From Rufibacter roseus (GTDB taxonomy: Bacteria; Bacteroidota; Bacteroidia; Cytophagales; Hymenobacteraceae): 64,000 nt of DNA. A model generated the notes under the pieces. It was not told the DNA's origin. It saw nothing but the letters and a program-made list of their open reading frames with translations, and ran no database searches. The DNA lies in contig NZ_LRML01000003.1 in assembly GCF_001647285.1 (NCBI RefSeq), forward strand, positions 372,001-436,000, in the 5' to 3' direction. This document shows, in pieces, positions 17,211-24,237 of this stretch (the first letter of the stretch is position 1; the number at the start of each line of letters is the position of its first letter). The position numbers were made by a program, and so were the translations under genes.

Positions 17211-17417
17211 ATACGATAGCTTAGGATAAGAATAGAATGGTATATCAAAAAAGTAAGAGAAATGGCTGGCATCTCTCTTACTGCTCCCGTGCATACGTAT
17301 TACTGCTAAAAAAGCTACATAAACCTTTAAAATAGAGTATTTATTTAATTTTGAATAGGGCAAATCCGTAAAAATAACATCGGCTGTTGCCTTACCTTTT
17401 ACTGCTCCTGATTAGTG

Positions 17418-17942
17418 TTATTTCTGTTGTAGAAGCTTCTGAAACTCCACTACGTCTTCCCAGCCACTGGCCGCCTGCAGCCACTCCTTTCGAATGCCTA
17501 TTTGGGTAAAGCCCTGCTGCCGGAAAAGCCCCAAACTTTTGGCATTACTTTGCGCTACTGAGCAGTACAACTGGTGCAGGTGCAGCACCTGCCGGGCATA
17601 TTCCACCAACAGCTGCAAGGCTTCTGCTGCTATTCCCTGCCCTCGGTACGGCTTGGCAACGGCAATACCCATGCCCGCCCGGCGGTGCAGCGGCTCAAAG
17701 TCAAACAAATCAATGGTGCCCACCACGGTTTCCTGCTTTTGCAGACACACCATCAGCCGCAGTTGACGGGCCGAGTAAATGTCAGCGGTGGCGTTGTCTA
17801 GGTACTGACGCAGCACATCTTTTGACAGCGGCGCCACCGCCATGCTCACCGGCCATAGCTCCGGCTCATTCTCAAAGAGGTAGAGAAAGTCCAGGTCCGT
17901 AGGCTCTGGGGCTCTTAGAAAAATGCGGTCGGTTTGCAGCAC
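17418..17942 (-). CDS. GNAT-family N-acetyltransferase, RimJ/RimL type
   Basis: A 174-residue acetyl-CoA-dependent acetyltransferase. The N-terminus (TDRIFLRAPEPTDLDFLYLF) is typical of RimJ/RimL-like members, and the acetyl-CoA loop reads VAKPYRGQGIAAEALQLL (Q/RxxGxG/A). It may acetylate a protein N-terminus, an amino sugar or a small molecule; the target is unknown. The best start is a GTG at 17942; the frame stays open upstream through a 35-bp AT-rich repeat, so the exact start is uncertain. It lies 126 bases after dapF on the same strand. Confidence 0.85.
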   Translation of the reverse strand: MLQTDRIFLRAPEPTDLDFLYLFENEPELWPVSMAVAPLSKDVLRQYLDNATADIYSARQLRLMVCLQKQETVVGTIDLFDFEPLHRRAGMGIAVAKPYRGQGIAAEALQLLVEYARQVLHLHQLYCSVAQSNAKSLGLFRQQGFTQIGIRKEWLQAASGWEDVVEFQKLLQQK

Positions 17943-17946
17943 TTTA

Positions 17947-17981
17947 TTAATTAAGAATTTAGAATTAGGAATTAAGAATGG
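17947..17981 (-). repeat. 35-bp AT-rich repeat just before a start codon
   Basis: Read on the minus strand, the 35-bp sequence runs from CCATTCTTAATTCC to CTTAATTAA. It matches 31 of 35 bases of the plus-strand sequence at 20166-20200. Each copy ends 4 bases before a start codon (GNAT gene here, Ppx/GppA gene there). Confidence 0.65.
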
Positions 17982-18019
17982 ATTCAGAATGTGCTTGGTA
18001 TCAAAATAGGCATGTATAT

Positions 18020-18059
18020 CTGTTTTTAGCTTGTTTTTATAAAATCAGGCCGAAAACAG
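18020..18059. repeat. Dispersed palindrome copy after dapF
   Basis: CTGTTTTTAGCTTG-TTTTTATAAAA-TCAGGCCGAAAACAG, 9 bases past the dapF stop codon. The outer CTGTTTT/AAAACAG arms are exact. Confidence 0.75.
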
Positions 18060-18068
18060 AAGAAGGAA

Positions 18069-18833
18069 CTATAAAGTAATTTCGCCCTTAAACACTTGTA
18101 CGGCGGGACCGATGAGGAAGACGTTTTTAAAGCCGTTGCTTTCTTTCTCGAAACTCACCTGAAGCTCACCTCCAAGCACTTTTATCTTCACTGGGCTTTG
18201 GTAGCCAGCGCGGCTAGCGGCAAGGGCGCAGGCGGTTACGCCGGTACCACAGGAGAAAGTCTCGTCCTCCACGCCACGCTCATAAGTGCGCACTGAAAGC
18301 TGGTTCTCCGGTAGGTGCTCCACAAAATTGACGTTGGTACCCTCAGCTTTGAAGCGGTCTGAGTACCGGATGGCGCGGCCTTCGGCGAATACGTTAAGGT
18401 CTTGCAGCGCTTCCACCTGCTTCACATAGTGTGGTGAACCGGTGTTCATGAAAGAGGCATCGTCTAGGTCTTCAATGGCGTCTAGGTCTTTCATTTGCAG
18501 GTGCACCAATCTGTCTTTCAGGTAGGCTTTATGAGGTCCGTCAGAGGCAATGAAATAGGCCTCATTCTCTACCACGCCCAAATATTGCGCGAAAGCTACC
18601 AGACAGCGCCCCCCGTTTCCGCACATAGAACCCTCGCGTCCGTCGGAATTATAATAGACCATCTCAAAGTCATAGCCTTCTTTCAACTGCAGCAGCATCA
18701 GGCCATCTGCTCCAATGCCTCTGCGGCGGTCGCACAAGAAAGCCACCTGTTCTTGGGTAAGTTGCAGGCTGCCGTCTCTGTTGTCAAGCACCACAAAATC
18801 GTTGCCGGTGCCTTGGTATTTATAGAAAGTCAT
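18069..18833 (-). CDS. dapF: Diaminopimelate epimerase
   Basis: A 254-residue cofactor-free epimerase that turns LL- into meso-diaminopimelate, the lysine precursor and peptidoglycan cross-linker. Both catalytic cysteines are present: Cys71 in GSMCGNGGRC and Cys195 in ETFSCGTGVTAC. The N-terminal TFYKYQGTGNDFVVLDNR is also typical. It is divergent from the methyltransferase at 19081, with 247 bases between them holding another palindrome copy. No other dap gene is in the window. Confidence 0.96.
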   Translation of the reverse strand: MTFYKYQGTGNDFVVLDNRDGSLQLTQEQVAFLCDRRRGIGADGLMLLQLKEGYDFEMVYYNSDGREGSMCGNGGRCLVAFAQYLGVVENEAYFIASDGPHKAYLKDRLVHLQMKDLDAIEDLDDASFMNTGSPHYVKQVEALQDLNVFAEGRAIRYSDRFKAEGTNVNFVEHLPENQLSVRTYERGVEDETFSCGTGVTACALAASRAGYQSPVKIKVLGGELQVSFEKESNGFKNVFLIGPAVQVFKGEITL

Positions 18834-18903
18834 TTTGTTAATGTGGTAATGGAGACATAAGATTTAAGACGCAAGACACAAGACTATCCTGTAACTAAGT
18901 TTA

Positions 18904-18942
18904 CGTTTTAGGCCTATTTTCAGGAAAACAGCTTAAAAACAG
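18904..18942. repeat. Dispersed palindrome copy between divergent genes
   Basis: CGTTTTAGGCCTATTTT-CAG-GAAAACAGCTTAAAAACAG: a recognisable copy in the shared upstream region of dapF and the methyltransferase, not near a stop codon. Confidence 0.65.
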
Positions 18943-19049
18943 GCCTTGCAAAGTTTACCGCAGACTTCGGTTTCTTCCGTTAGCCGTAATTTCCTATCCT
19001 TGTTAACTGTTTACTAATTACTGTTCACTGATAACTGCCACAGGAACCG

Positions 19050-19057
19050 TACCTTTG
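19050..19057 (+). promoter_or_regulatory. Putative -7 promoter box (TACCTTTG) for methyltransferase
   Basis: TACCTTTG followed by CGG fits the Bacteroidota consensus TAnnTTTG and lies 23 bases before the methyltransferase ATG. The -33 element is weak. Confidence 0.5.
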
Positions 19058-19080
19058 CGGCAGAAACCTTTTACAAAGAT

Positions 19081-19965
19081 ATGTATTCTTTCCTGACCAC
19101 TACCGCTTGGACCGATTACGAACTGATTGACTGCGGCAATTTTGAGAAGCTGGAGCGCTTCGGCGATTACGTGCTGGCCCGCCCCGAGCCGCAAGCCGCC
19201 TGGGACAAGCATTTGCCGGAACGCGAGTGGGAAAGATTAGCCCAAGCCACTTTTAAACGCGAGAAAGGCAACGCCGAAAAAGGCCAGTGGCAGCTCAAGA
19301 AAGGAATGGCCGAGCAGTGGTTTATCAATTATAAATACAACGATCTAAAGCTGCGGTTCCGGCTGGGGCTGTCTTCGTTTAAGCACGTGGGACTGTTTCC
19401 GGAGCAAGACCCCAACTGGCAGTTCATCTTTGACCGCACCCGCGCCCTTTCTGGCAAACCGAAGGTGCTGAACATGTTCGCCTATACCGGCGGCGCCTCG
19501 TTGGCCGCTAATGCCGGCGGAGCCGATGTCACCCACTTGGACAGCGTGAAGCAGGTTAATTTCTGGGCCCGCCAAAACATGGAAGCCAGCAACCTGGACA
19601 ACATCCGTTGGTTAGTGGAAGACGCCATGAAGTACGCCCGCCGCGAGGTAAAACGCGGAAACAAATACCAAGGCATCATTCTAGATCCTCCCGCCTATGG
19701 CCGCGGCCCAGACGGTGAGAAATGGCAGCTGGAAGAGCAGATAAACGAGCTGATTAAACTCTGCGCCGAATTGCTGGACCCACAAGAAAATTTCTTCGTG
19801 ATAAACCTGTACTCCCTCGGCTTCTCAGCACTTATTCTGGACAACCTTATTAGGGCTTCCTTCGGGGCAACGGTTAAAAACGAAGAACTAGGCGAATTAT
19901 ACCTGCAAGACCGAGCTCAGCGCAAACTCCCTTTGGGCACCTTCTTCCGGTTCAGCTCTAAATAA
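19081..19965 (+). CDS. Class I SAM-dependent methyltransferase, RlmI-type
   Basis: A 294-residue S-adenosylmethionine methyltransferase of the group that includes the 23S rRNA enzymes RlmI and RlmK. The SAM loop reads VLNMFAYTGGASLAA and the catalytic motif ILDPPAYGRGP. The N-terminal PUA domain of RlmI is absent, and the first 100 residues are a distinct beta-rich region, so the target could be rRNA or another RNA. It is alone on the plus strand, with a likely promoter box 23 bases upstream and a dispersed palindrome shortly after its stop. Confidence 0.87.
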   Translation: MYSFLTTTAWTDYELIDCGNFEKLERFGDYVLARPEPQAAWDKHLPEREWERLAQATFKREKGNAEKGQWQLKKGMAEQWFINYKYNDLKLRFRLGLSSFKHVGLFPEQDPNWQFIFDRTRALSGKPKVLNMFAYTGGASLAANAGGADVTHLDSVKQVNFWARQNMEASNLDNIRWLVEDAMKYARREVKRGNKYQGIILDPPAYGRGPDGEKWQLEEQINELIKLCAELLDPQENFFVINLYSLGFSALILDNLIRASFGATVKNEELGELYLQDRAQRKLPLGTFFRFSSK

Positions 19966-19999
19966 TTGTTGATTGCTGGTTGTTGATTGTTATTTTTTA

Positions 20000-20044
20000 A
20001 AATCCGTTTTGCTGTTTCCTGGAAAACAGGGCAAAAACGGATTT
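20000..20044. repeat. Dispersed palindrome copy after methyltransferase
   Basis: AAATCCGTTTT-GCTGTTTCC-TGGAAAACAGGGC-AAAACGGATTT with 11-bp outer arms. It lies 34 bases after the methyltransferase stop. Upstream of it is a low-complexity GTTGATTG repeat (about 19970-19990). Confidence 0.75.
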
Positions 20045-20165
20045 ACTTTTTATCAGAAAAACACCTGCTGGGCCAAAGAAAAGATTCTTTGCCTTATTTT
20101 GCTGTTCTAATGCTGCCGTTCTCCGTACAAGTGCGGTAAAACAGAGTGGCGCTACAGCAAATCTG

Positions 20166-20200
20166 CCATTCTTAGTTCCTAACTCTCAATACTTAATTAA
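20166..20200 (+). repeat. 35-bp AT-rich repeat just before the Ppx/GppA start
   Basis: Second copy of the repeat at 17947-17981 (31 of 35 bases identical), running from CCATTCTTAGTTCC to CTTAATTAA and ending 4 bases before the ATG at 20205. Confidence 0.65.
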
Positions 20201-20204
20201 ACCT

Positions 20205-21137
20205 ATGTTGCCTCGTTTAGCCCTCATTGACCTTGGTACTAATACATTTCACTTACTCATAGTGGAGGTGCCTGCTACCGGAGAGCCTGTTACTCTGTTC
20301 AAAACCAAAGTTGCAGTAAAGTTGGGGCAAGGCGGTATCAGCAAAGGTGAGATTACCCCAGAAGCACTCGCCCGAGGCCTCACCACATTAGCCGAGTTCA
20401 AAGAAATTATGGAACAGCACGGCGTGACAAGGGTAAAAGCCACCGCCACCAGCGCCATCCGGAATGCCAGCAACGGACCCGATGTGGTAGCTGCCATAAA
20501 GGAAAGAACCGGCATTGAGGTAGAAGTCATTTCCGGCTCACGCGAGGCCGAGCTTATCTTTAAAGGCGTTCAGCAAGCCTTGCAAGTAGGGCCAAAGCCG
20601 GCACTGGTGATGGACATAGGCGGTGGCAGCGTGGAATTCATCATTGGGTCAGACAAAGGCATTTTGTGGAAGAAGAGCTTTGAGATTGGTGCCCAGCGCC
20701 TGCTCGACAAATTCTTTCACCTGGACCCTATGGCTCCCGCCGATGTGAAAGCCCAGCGCCACTACCTGCAAGACCAGCTCCAGAAATTGACTGCCGCTGT
20801 TTTACAGCATCAGCCCGAGGTACTGATTGGTTCTTCTGGCACGTTTGACACACTGGTTGACATTGACCTTGCCAAACGCAACCTCTCCCGCGGAGAAGAC
20901 GCTTCGCCTGAAATGGATCTACCAGTATCTTCTTTCCAGCAGATATATAAAGAAATTCTCCAAAAAAACCGTGCCGAGCGTTTAGCCATACCGGGTATGC
21001 TGGAAATGCGCGTGGATATGATTGTAGTTGCCTGCGTGCTGATTGATTGGGTGCTGGAGAAATACAACCTGGAGCAAATTAGAGTATCATCTTACGCGCT
21101 AAAGGAAGGAATGCTGGCGGAGTTGTTGCAAGAGTAG
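20205..21137 (+). CDS. Exopolyphosphatase / pppGpp phosphatase, Ppx-GppA family
   Basis: A 310-residue phosphatase of the ASKHA superfamily that would release phosphate from polyphosphate or convert pppGpp to ppGpp. The phosphate-binding loops are visible: ALIDLGTNTFHLLIVE at the N-terminus, LVMDIGGGSVEFIIG in the middle and IGSSGTFDTL later. It lacks the C-terminal HD-like domain of the long E. coli enzymes, as many Bacteroidota members do. It is transcribed alone; a 35-bp repeat lies directly before its ATG and a palindrome copy follows 14 bases after its stop. Confidence 0.92.
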   Translation: MLPRLALIDLGTNTFHLLIVEVPATGEPVTLFKTKVAVKLGQGGISKGEITPEALARGLTTLAEFKEIMEQHGVTRVKATATSAIRNASNGPDVVAAIKERTGIEVEVISGSREAELIFKGVQQALQVGPKPALVMDIGGGSVEFIIGSDKGILWKKSFEIGAQRLLDKFFHLDPMAPADVKAQRHYLQDQLQKLTAAVLQHQPEVLIGSSGTFDTLVDIDLAKRNLSRGEDASPEMDLPVSSFQQIYKEILQKNRAERLAIPGMLEMRVDMIVVACVLIDWVLEKYNLEQIRVSSYALKEGMLAELLQE

Positions 21138-21151
21138 ATTCTTGTTTAGTG

Positions 21152-21196
21152 CCTATCGTTTTTCACCTGCTTCTCGAAAAGCAGCGCCAAAATAGG
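21152..21196. repeat. Dispersed palindrome copy after the Ppx/GppA gene
   Basis: CCTATCGTTTTT...CTGCTT-n5-AAAGCAG...CCAAAATAGG: an imperfect copy of the family with a clear inner stem, 14 bases past the Ppx/GppA stop codon. Confidence 0.6.
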
Positions 21197-21263
21197 AGTT
21201 TTAAATTCATAGTACCAAGAACAGGTTATCCCTGTGGGCGCCCCATCTAAAGGATTTTGCACA

Positions 21264-21492
21264 CATTTCGTCCCCCTTTGAAGGTAGGGCCGTTAAGTTC
21301 TCCGCTGTTCGGGATTTGCAATCCCGAACTTAGGTATCCTGCGGATTTGCAATCCGCGGCTTTTCCGTTTTATGGCGCAGCAACGGGGATTACAAATCCC
21401 CTAGATACCCGCTTCCGGATTGCAAATCCGGAAGAGCAACCTCTTATAGTGAGAACTTAACAGCCCTACCCCCTTCAAAGGGGGACGAAATG
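21264..21492. repeat. Nested inverted repeat (cruciform-like) with four inner palindromes
   Basis: Outer arms at 21264-21302 and 21451-21492 are inverted copies of each other (CATTTCGTCCCCCTTTGAA, then TAGGGC-n-GTTAAGTTCTC) with one 3-base gap and about one mismatch. Inside are four small palindromes: GTTCGGGATT-TGC-AATCCCGAAC (21307-21329), GCGGATT-TGC-AATCCGC (21341-21357), GGGGATT-ACA-AATCCCC (21385-21401) and CTTCCGGATT-GCA-AATCCGGAAG (21412-21434). The first two and last two have mirrored loops, and GGTATC/GATACC (21333-21338 and 21404-21409) pair between them. This resembles a REP/BIME or MITE-like non-autonomous element; no transposase is present. Confidence 0.85.
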
Positions 21493-21606
21493 CGTTAAAT
21501 CAGAATGATTCCTTAGAGAAAAGATGAGAGTCTTGGAAGTAACTTCCGTGCCATAGAACTCTAGTATTGCGCTTCCACCTTATCGTCTTCATACCAACCA
21601 CCATAA

Positions 21607-21639
21607 AGAAAGCCTCTCATATGAAATGAGAGGCTTTCT
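21607..21639 (-). terminator. Terminator after the TPR-like gene
   Basis: Perfect 14-bp stem AGAAAGCCTCTCAT (21607-21620) with its complement (21626-21639) and a 5-base loop, 21 bases past the stop of the minus-strand gene; T-rich afterwards on that strand. Confidence 0.85.
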
Positions 21640-21660
21640 AGCATTTAACATTTACTGCAA

Positions 21661-24018
21661 TTAAGTTAGCTTCTTGAATTTCTTCTCATAAGCTTTGCCC
21701 AGCTTTTTCAGGGCTTTGTCGCCGCCGGTGTAAGAGGCAGCCAATTGCTTATAGTTACCCTCTGGATTTGTGCGAACATCTCTGATAGCCAAGGTCTCTC
21801 CTACAAATTTCTGCAACTGGTTTAGGTTGTATTTCGCCAATTTCAAGTCAGACAGCCTTCTGATAAGGGCAATGGCTTCAGTGGCATCTCCGTTAGAAGC
21901 TTTGTGGCGGGCTACTTCTACCACAAAACTTTTGTTCGAGCTTTGCAACGCATACTCCTGCAAACTGGCATGACGTAAGCCAAAACCATGTACATCTCTT
22001 GCCTCAAAATGGCGACCAGCTTCTTGATACACTTTGATGGCATCGGCAAATTTAGACTGGTTCATCAGCGTAGCAACCTCCTGCAGTAGCTCCTGATAAT
22101 GAGCAGGGGCGTCAATACGGTTCAACTCTAGATCTGCAGTGGCGAAGGAAATAGAGCAACCGGCGTTCCCTTTGGCGGAGGCAATGGCTTTGTCTAACTC
22201 AGCAGCAGCCTGGGCATAGTTCCCCTCAGAGCTATACTGCAAAGAGCGCTGGTAATGCTGATCATAGGTAGACTGGGCGTTGGCGCACTCCTGACTGAAA
22301 ATAGCCGTACTTAATGCTCTGTATTTTACATCTAAATCGCGGTCGTTTACTAGGCTGTACTTCACCAGCAGGCTGTTTATCTGGGCAGCGGTGGTGCGGG
22401 CCTGGGCCAATTGGTTTAATGAGGCATACTGCTGACCGTCGGCTATGCGCTCCAACAGCACCGGCTTAGCCGCTTGCCTGATAAGATTATCCGCATCGGC
22501 TTGTTGGGTGAGCCCGTAATCCAGAGCCACTGATTTTGCCTTCTCAAAAGCAGCCAACGAGGCGCTGTATTGTCTGGCCTGCAGGGCCCTGCGGCCATCG
22601 GACATGTTGCTTTGGTACACCTGCTGCTGAACCTCACGCATCAGGTTTTGGGCGGCGGCATCAGAAGTAATGGCTGAGCGATTGTTGTTGGCATAACGTT
22701 GCGCCTCAGCGGCCAAGTTAGAGGCCTCAGATAATCGGTTCTGGCGCAGGGCCAGACGGGCATCTGCCAACATATTATTATAGATACCGCCTTTGGCTTC
22801 TGCAATGCCACTTTCCCAAAGCTCAGAACGGCAACGCAGGCTGGAAATGCTGCGGCAGTAGTCTCTGGCTTGCTCAAACTGCTGCAACGCCTGCTCATAT
22901 TTTCCTTGGTTGTTCAGCTGTTCACCTTGGCGCACGTACTCGTTCTGCACATCTAGAGCCAATTGCTGGGCAAACCTATGCGTTTCCGGGTCTACCTGCA
23001 TGCGGGTCAGTATGTCTTTGGTACGTTGGGCGGCCTCGGCTACATAACCTTCCCGTAAATCAAGGCGGGCCAACTGCAGGTGAGAAGGGGCAAACGCCGG
23101 ATTAGCCTGTAAGGAACGGGCGAAGAAATCGCGGGCGGCCCGTGGATTTCCGTTTACAGCCAACTCCAGACCACGGCTGTAGAAGATTTCAGGCAGACGA
23201 GCCCAAGTCTGGTCTATAGCCACCCGACGCTCCCGCAGGCGGTTGTCTAATTCCTTCACTTTGTATCTCAACCGCGCAGGGTCATTTTCCTTTAAATTCA
23301 GCTCACGCTCCATACGGTTGTCTACTAATTGGTCAAGGGCGCGCTCCAATACAGCCAAACGGTCGGTGTGCAGTTGCAGGTTATCTACATCATTGGGGTT
23401 GATGTTCTGCAAATCACGGTGTAACAGGGCTAAGCGGTCTTCGGTCTCATAATAGCGCTTTACCAAGGCCACACGCTCTCGCACGGCGGTACGGTTGGCG
23501 TGGCTAAAGCCCAACTTCTGGTCTACCACTTTCAGCTTGTAACCGGTAAAGGACGAGGTGTCCGTAAAGGATGTCTGCGCCAACACGGTGTTTCCGTTCT
23601 GGCTGATGTTTTTGTTAGACACATCAAAGGTTTGCACCACTTTGTCTCCGGCACCCAGCAACTGAATTTTAGCCGAAACAGTGGTGGGCGTGAAAGCATC
23701 GGCTACATCAAACTGGCGGAACATGATTTTCTCGGGTACCCAGAACTTCTGCACGTTGGCCTCTACCTTTATCTGGCTACCGTCTTTTACAATCTTCAGG
23801 TGCTGCTCAAACTCAACGGGCATCAAGATTTTGCCGGAGCGGTTGGTGTTGTACCTCCCTATCTCCTCTGCCATTGCCCGAAAGTCAGCATTCTCGAAAC
23901 TGGAAAGGGTAATCGTTTCCTTCTTTTTCTGGTCAAAAAGAACATTAGACTGCGCCACTGCAAATCTGCTCCCCATAAGCAGAAACAAGGCTAAAACCGA
24001 GATTAAGGGTGCTTTCAT
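21661..24018 (-). CDS. Large exported TPR-like repeat protein
   Basis: A 785-residue protein with an N-terminal signal peptide (hydrophobic SVLALFLLMGSRFAVAQS) and long alpha-helical content. From about residue 270 on, tetratricopeptide-like helices recur, for example ARDFFARSLQANPAFAPSHL, EQLNNQGKYEQALQQFEQAR and SEGNYAQAAAELDKAI, which suggests a protein-binding scaffold in the periplasm or outer envelope. The first 170 residues appear beta-rich and resemble no domain I can name. It is monocistronic, closed by the terminator at 21607-21639. Function unknown. Confidence 0.75.
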   Translation of the reverse strand: MKAPLISVLALFLLMGSRFAVAQSNVLFDQKKKETITLSSFENADFRAMAEEIGRYNTNRSGKILMPVEFEQHLKIVKDGSQIKVEANVQKFWVPEKIMFRQFDVADAFTPTTVSAKIQLLGAGDKVVQTFDVSNKNISQNGNTVLAQTSFTDTSSFTGYKLKVVDQKLGFSHANRTAVRERVALVKRYYETEDRLALLHRDLQNINPNDVDNLQLHTDRLAVLERALDQLVDNRMERELNLKENDPARLRYKVKELDNRLRERRVAIDQTWARLPEIFYSRGLELAVNGNPRAARDFFARSLQANPAFAPSHLQLARLDLREGYVAEAAQRTKDILTRMQVDPETHRFAQQLALDVQNEYVRQGEQLNNQGKYEQALQQFEQARDYCRSISSLRCRSELWESGIAEAKGGIYNNMLADARLALRQNRLSEASNLAAEAQRYANNNRSAITSDAAAQNLMREVQQQVYQSNMSDGRRALQARQYSASLAAFEKAKSVALDYGLTQQADADNLIRQAAKPVLLERIADGQQYASLNQLAQARTTAAQINSLLVKYSLVNDRDLDVKYRALSTAIFSQECANAQSTYDQHYQRSLQYSSEGNYAQAAAELDKAIASAKGNAGCSISFATADLELNRIDAPAHYQELLQEVATLMNQSKFADAIKVYQEAGRHFEARDVHGFGLRHASLQEYALQSSNKSFVVEVARHKASNGDATEAIALIRRLSDLKLAKYNLNQLQKFVGETLAIRDVRTNPEGNYKQLAASYTGGDKALKKLGKAYEKKFKKLT

Positions 24019-24170
24019 AATATTAACTTTTACTGATATTCAGCAAGTGGCAAAATCCGTTCCAGAAATTATTCTTGCTTTTACAAGTAGATGCCGCACA
24101 GGGGAATTTGGTTGTTTGGGCAGGGAAATTTCACCAAAATTTCACACTCTTGAAAGAAGTTAAAATAAAA

Positions 24171-24216
24171 GGCGCATTTTGGAGCTATTTTCTGGAAAAC
24201 AGCCCCAAAACACGCC
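24171..24216. repeat. Dispersed palindrome copy after the DUF4139 gene
   Basis: GGCGCATTTTGGAGCT-ATTTTC-TGGAAAACAGC-CCCAAAACACGCC: arms of the family type, 21 bases past the stop of the minus-strand DUF4139 gene. Confidence 0.7.
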
Positions 24217-24237
24217 TTCAGTTAATATCTATTTTGC

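Larger units (their letters stand above)
21138..21660. other. 523-bp intergenic region rich in inverted repeats
   Basis: Between the convergent Ppx/GppA and TPR-like genes. In order it holds a dispersed palindrome (21152-21196), small dyads (ACAGG-n5-CCTGT at 21221-21235 and GGGCGCCC at 21236-21243), the nested inverted repeat (21264-21492) and the terminator of the TPR-like gene (21607-21639). An apparent reading frame at 21257-21460 is an artefact of the palindromes. Confidence 0.75.

Noticed and set aside
17211-17363. N-terminal extension of the glycosyltransferase
   Set aside because: Open in frame but hydrophobic and unlike the family; the ATG at 17210 gives a normal length.
21257-21460. 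Apparent 67-residue reading frame in the inverted-repeat region
   Set aside because: It runs through the palindromes, has repetitive content forced by the inverted repeats, and resembles no protein family.
21264-21492. Possible small CRISPR-like array
   Set aside because: The four short palindromes differ in arms and loop, have unequal spacing and mirrored orientation, and there are no uniform spacers or cas genes.
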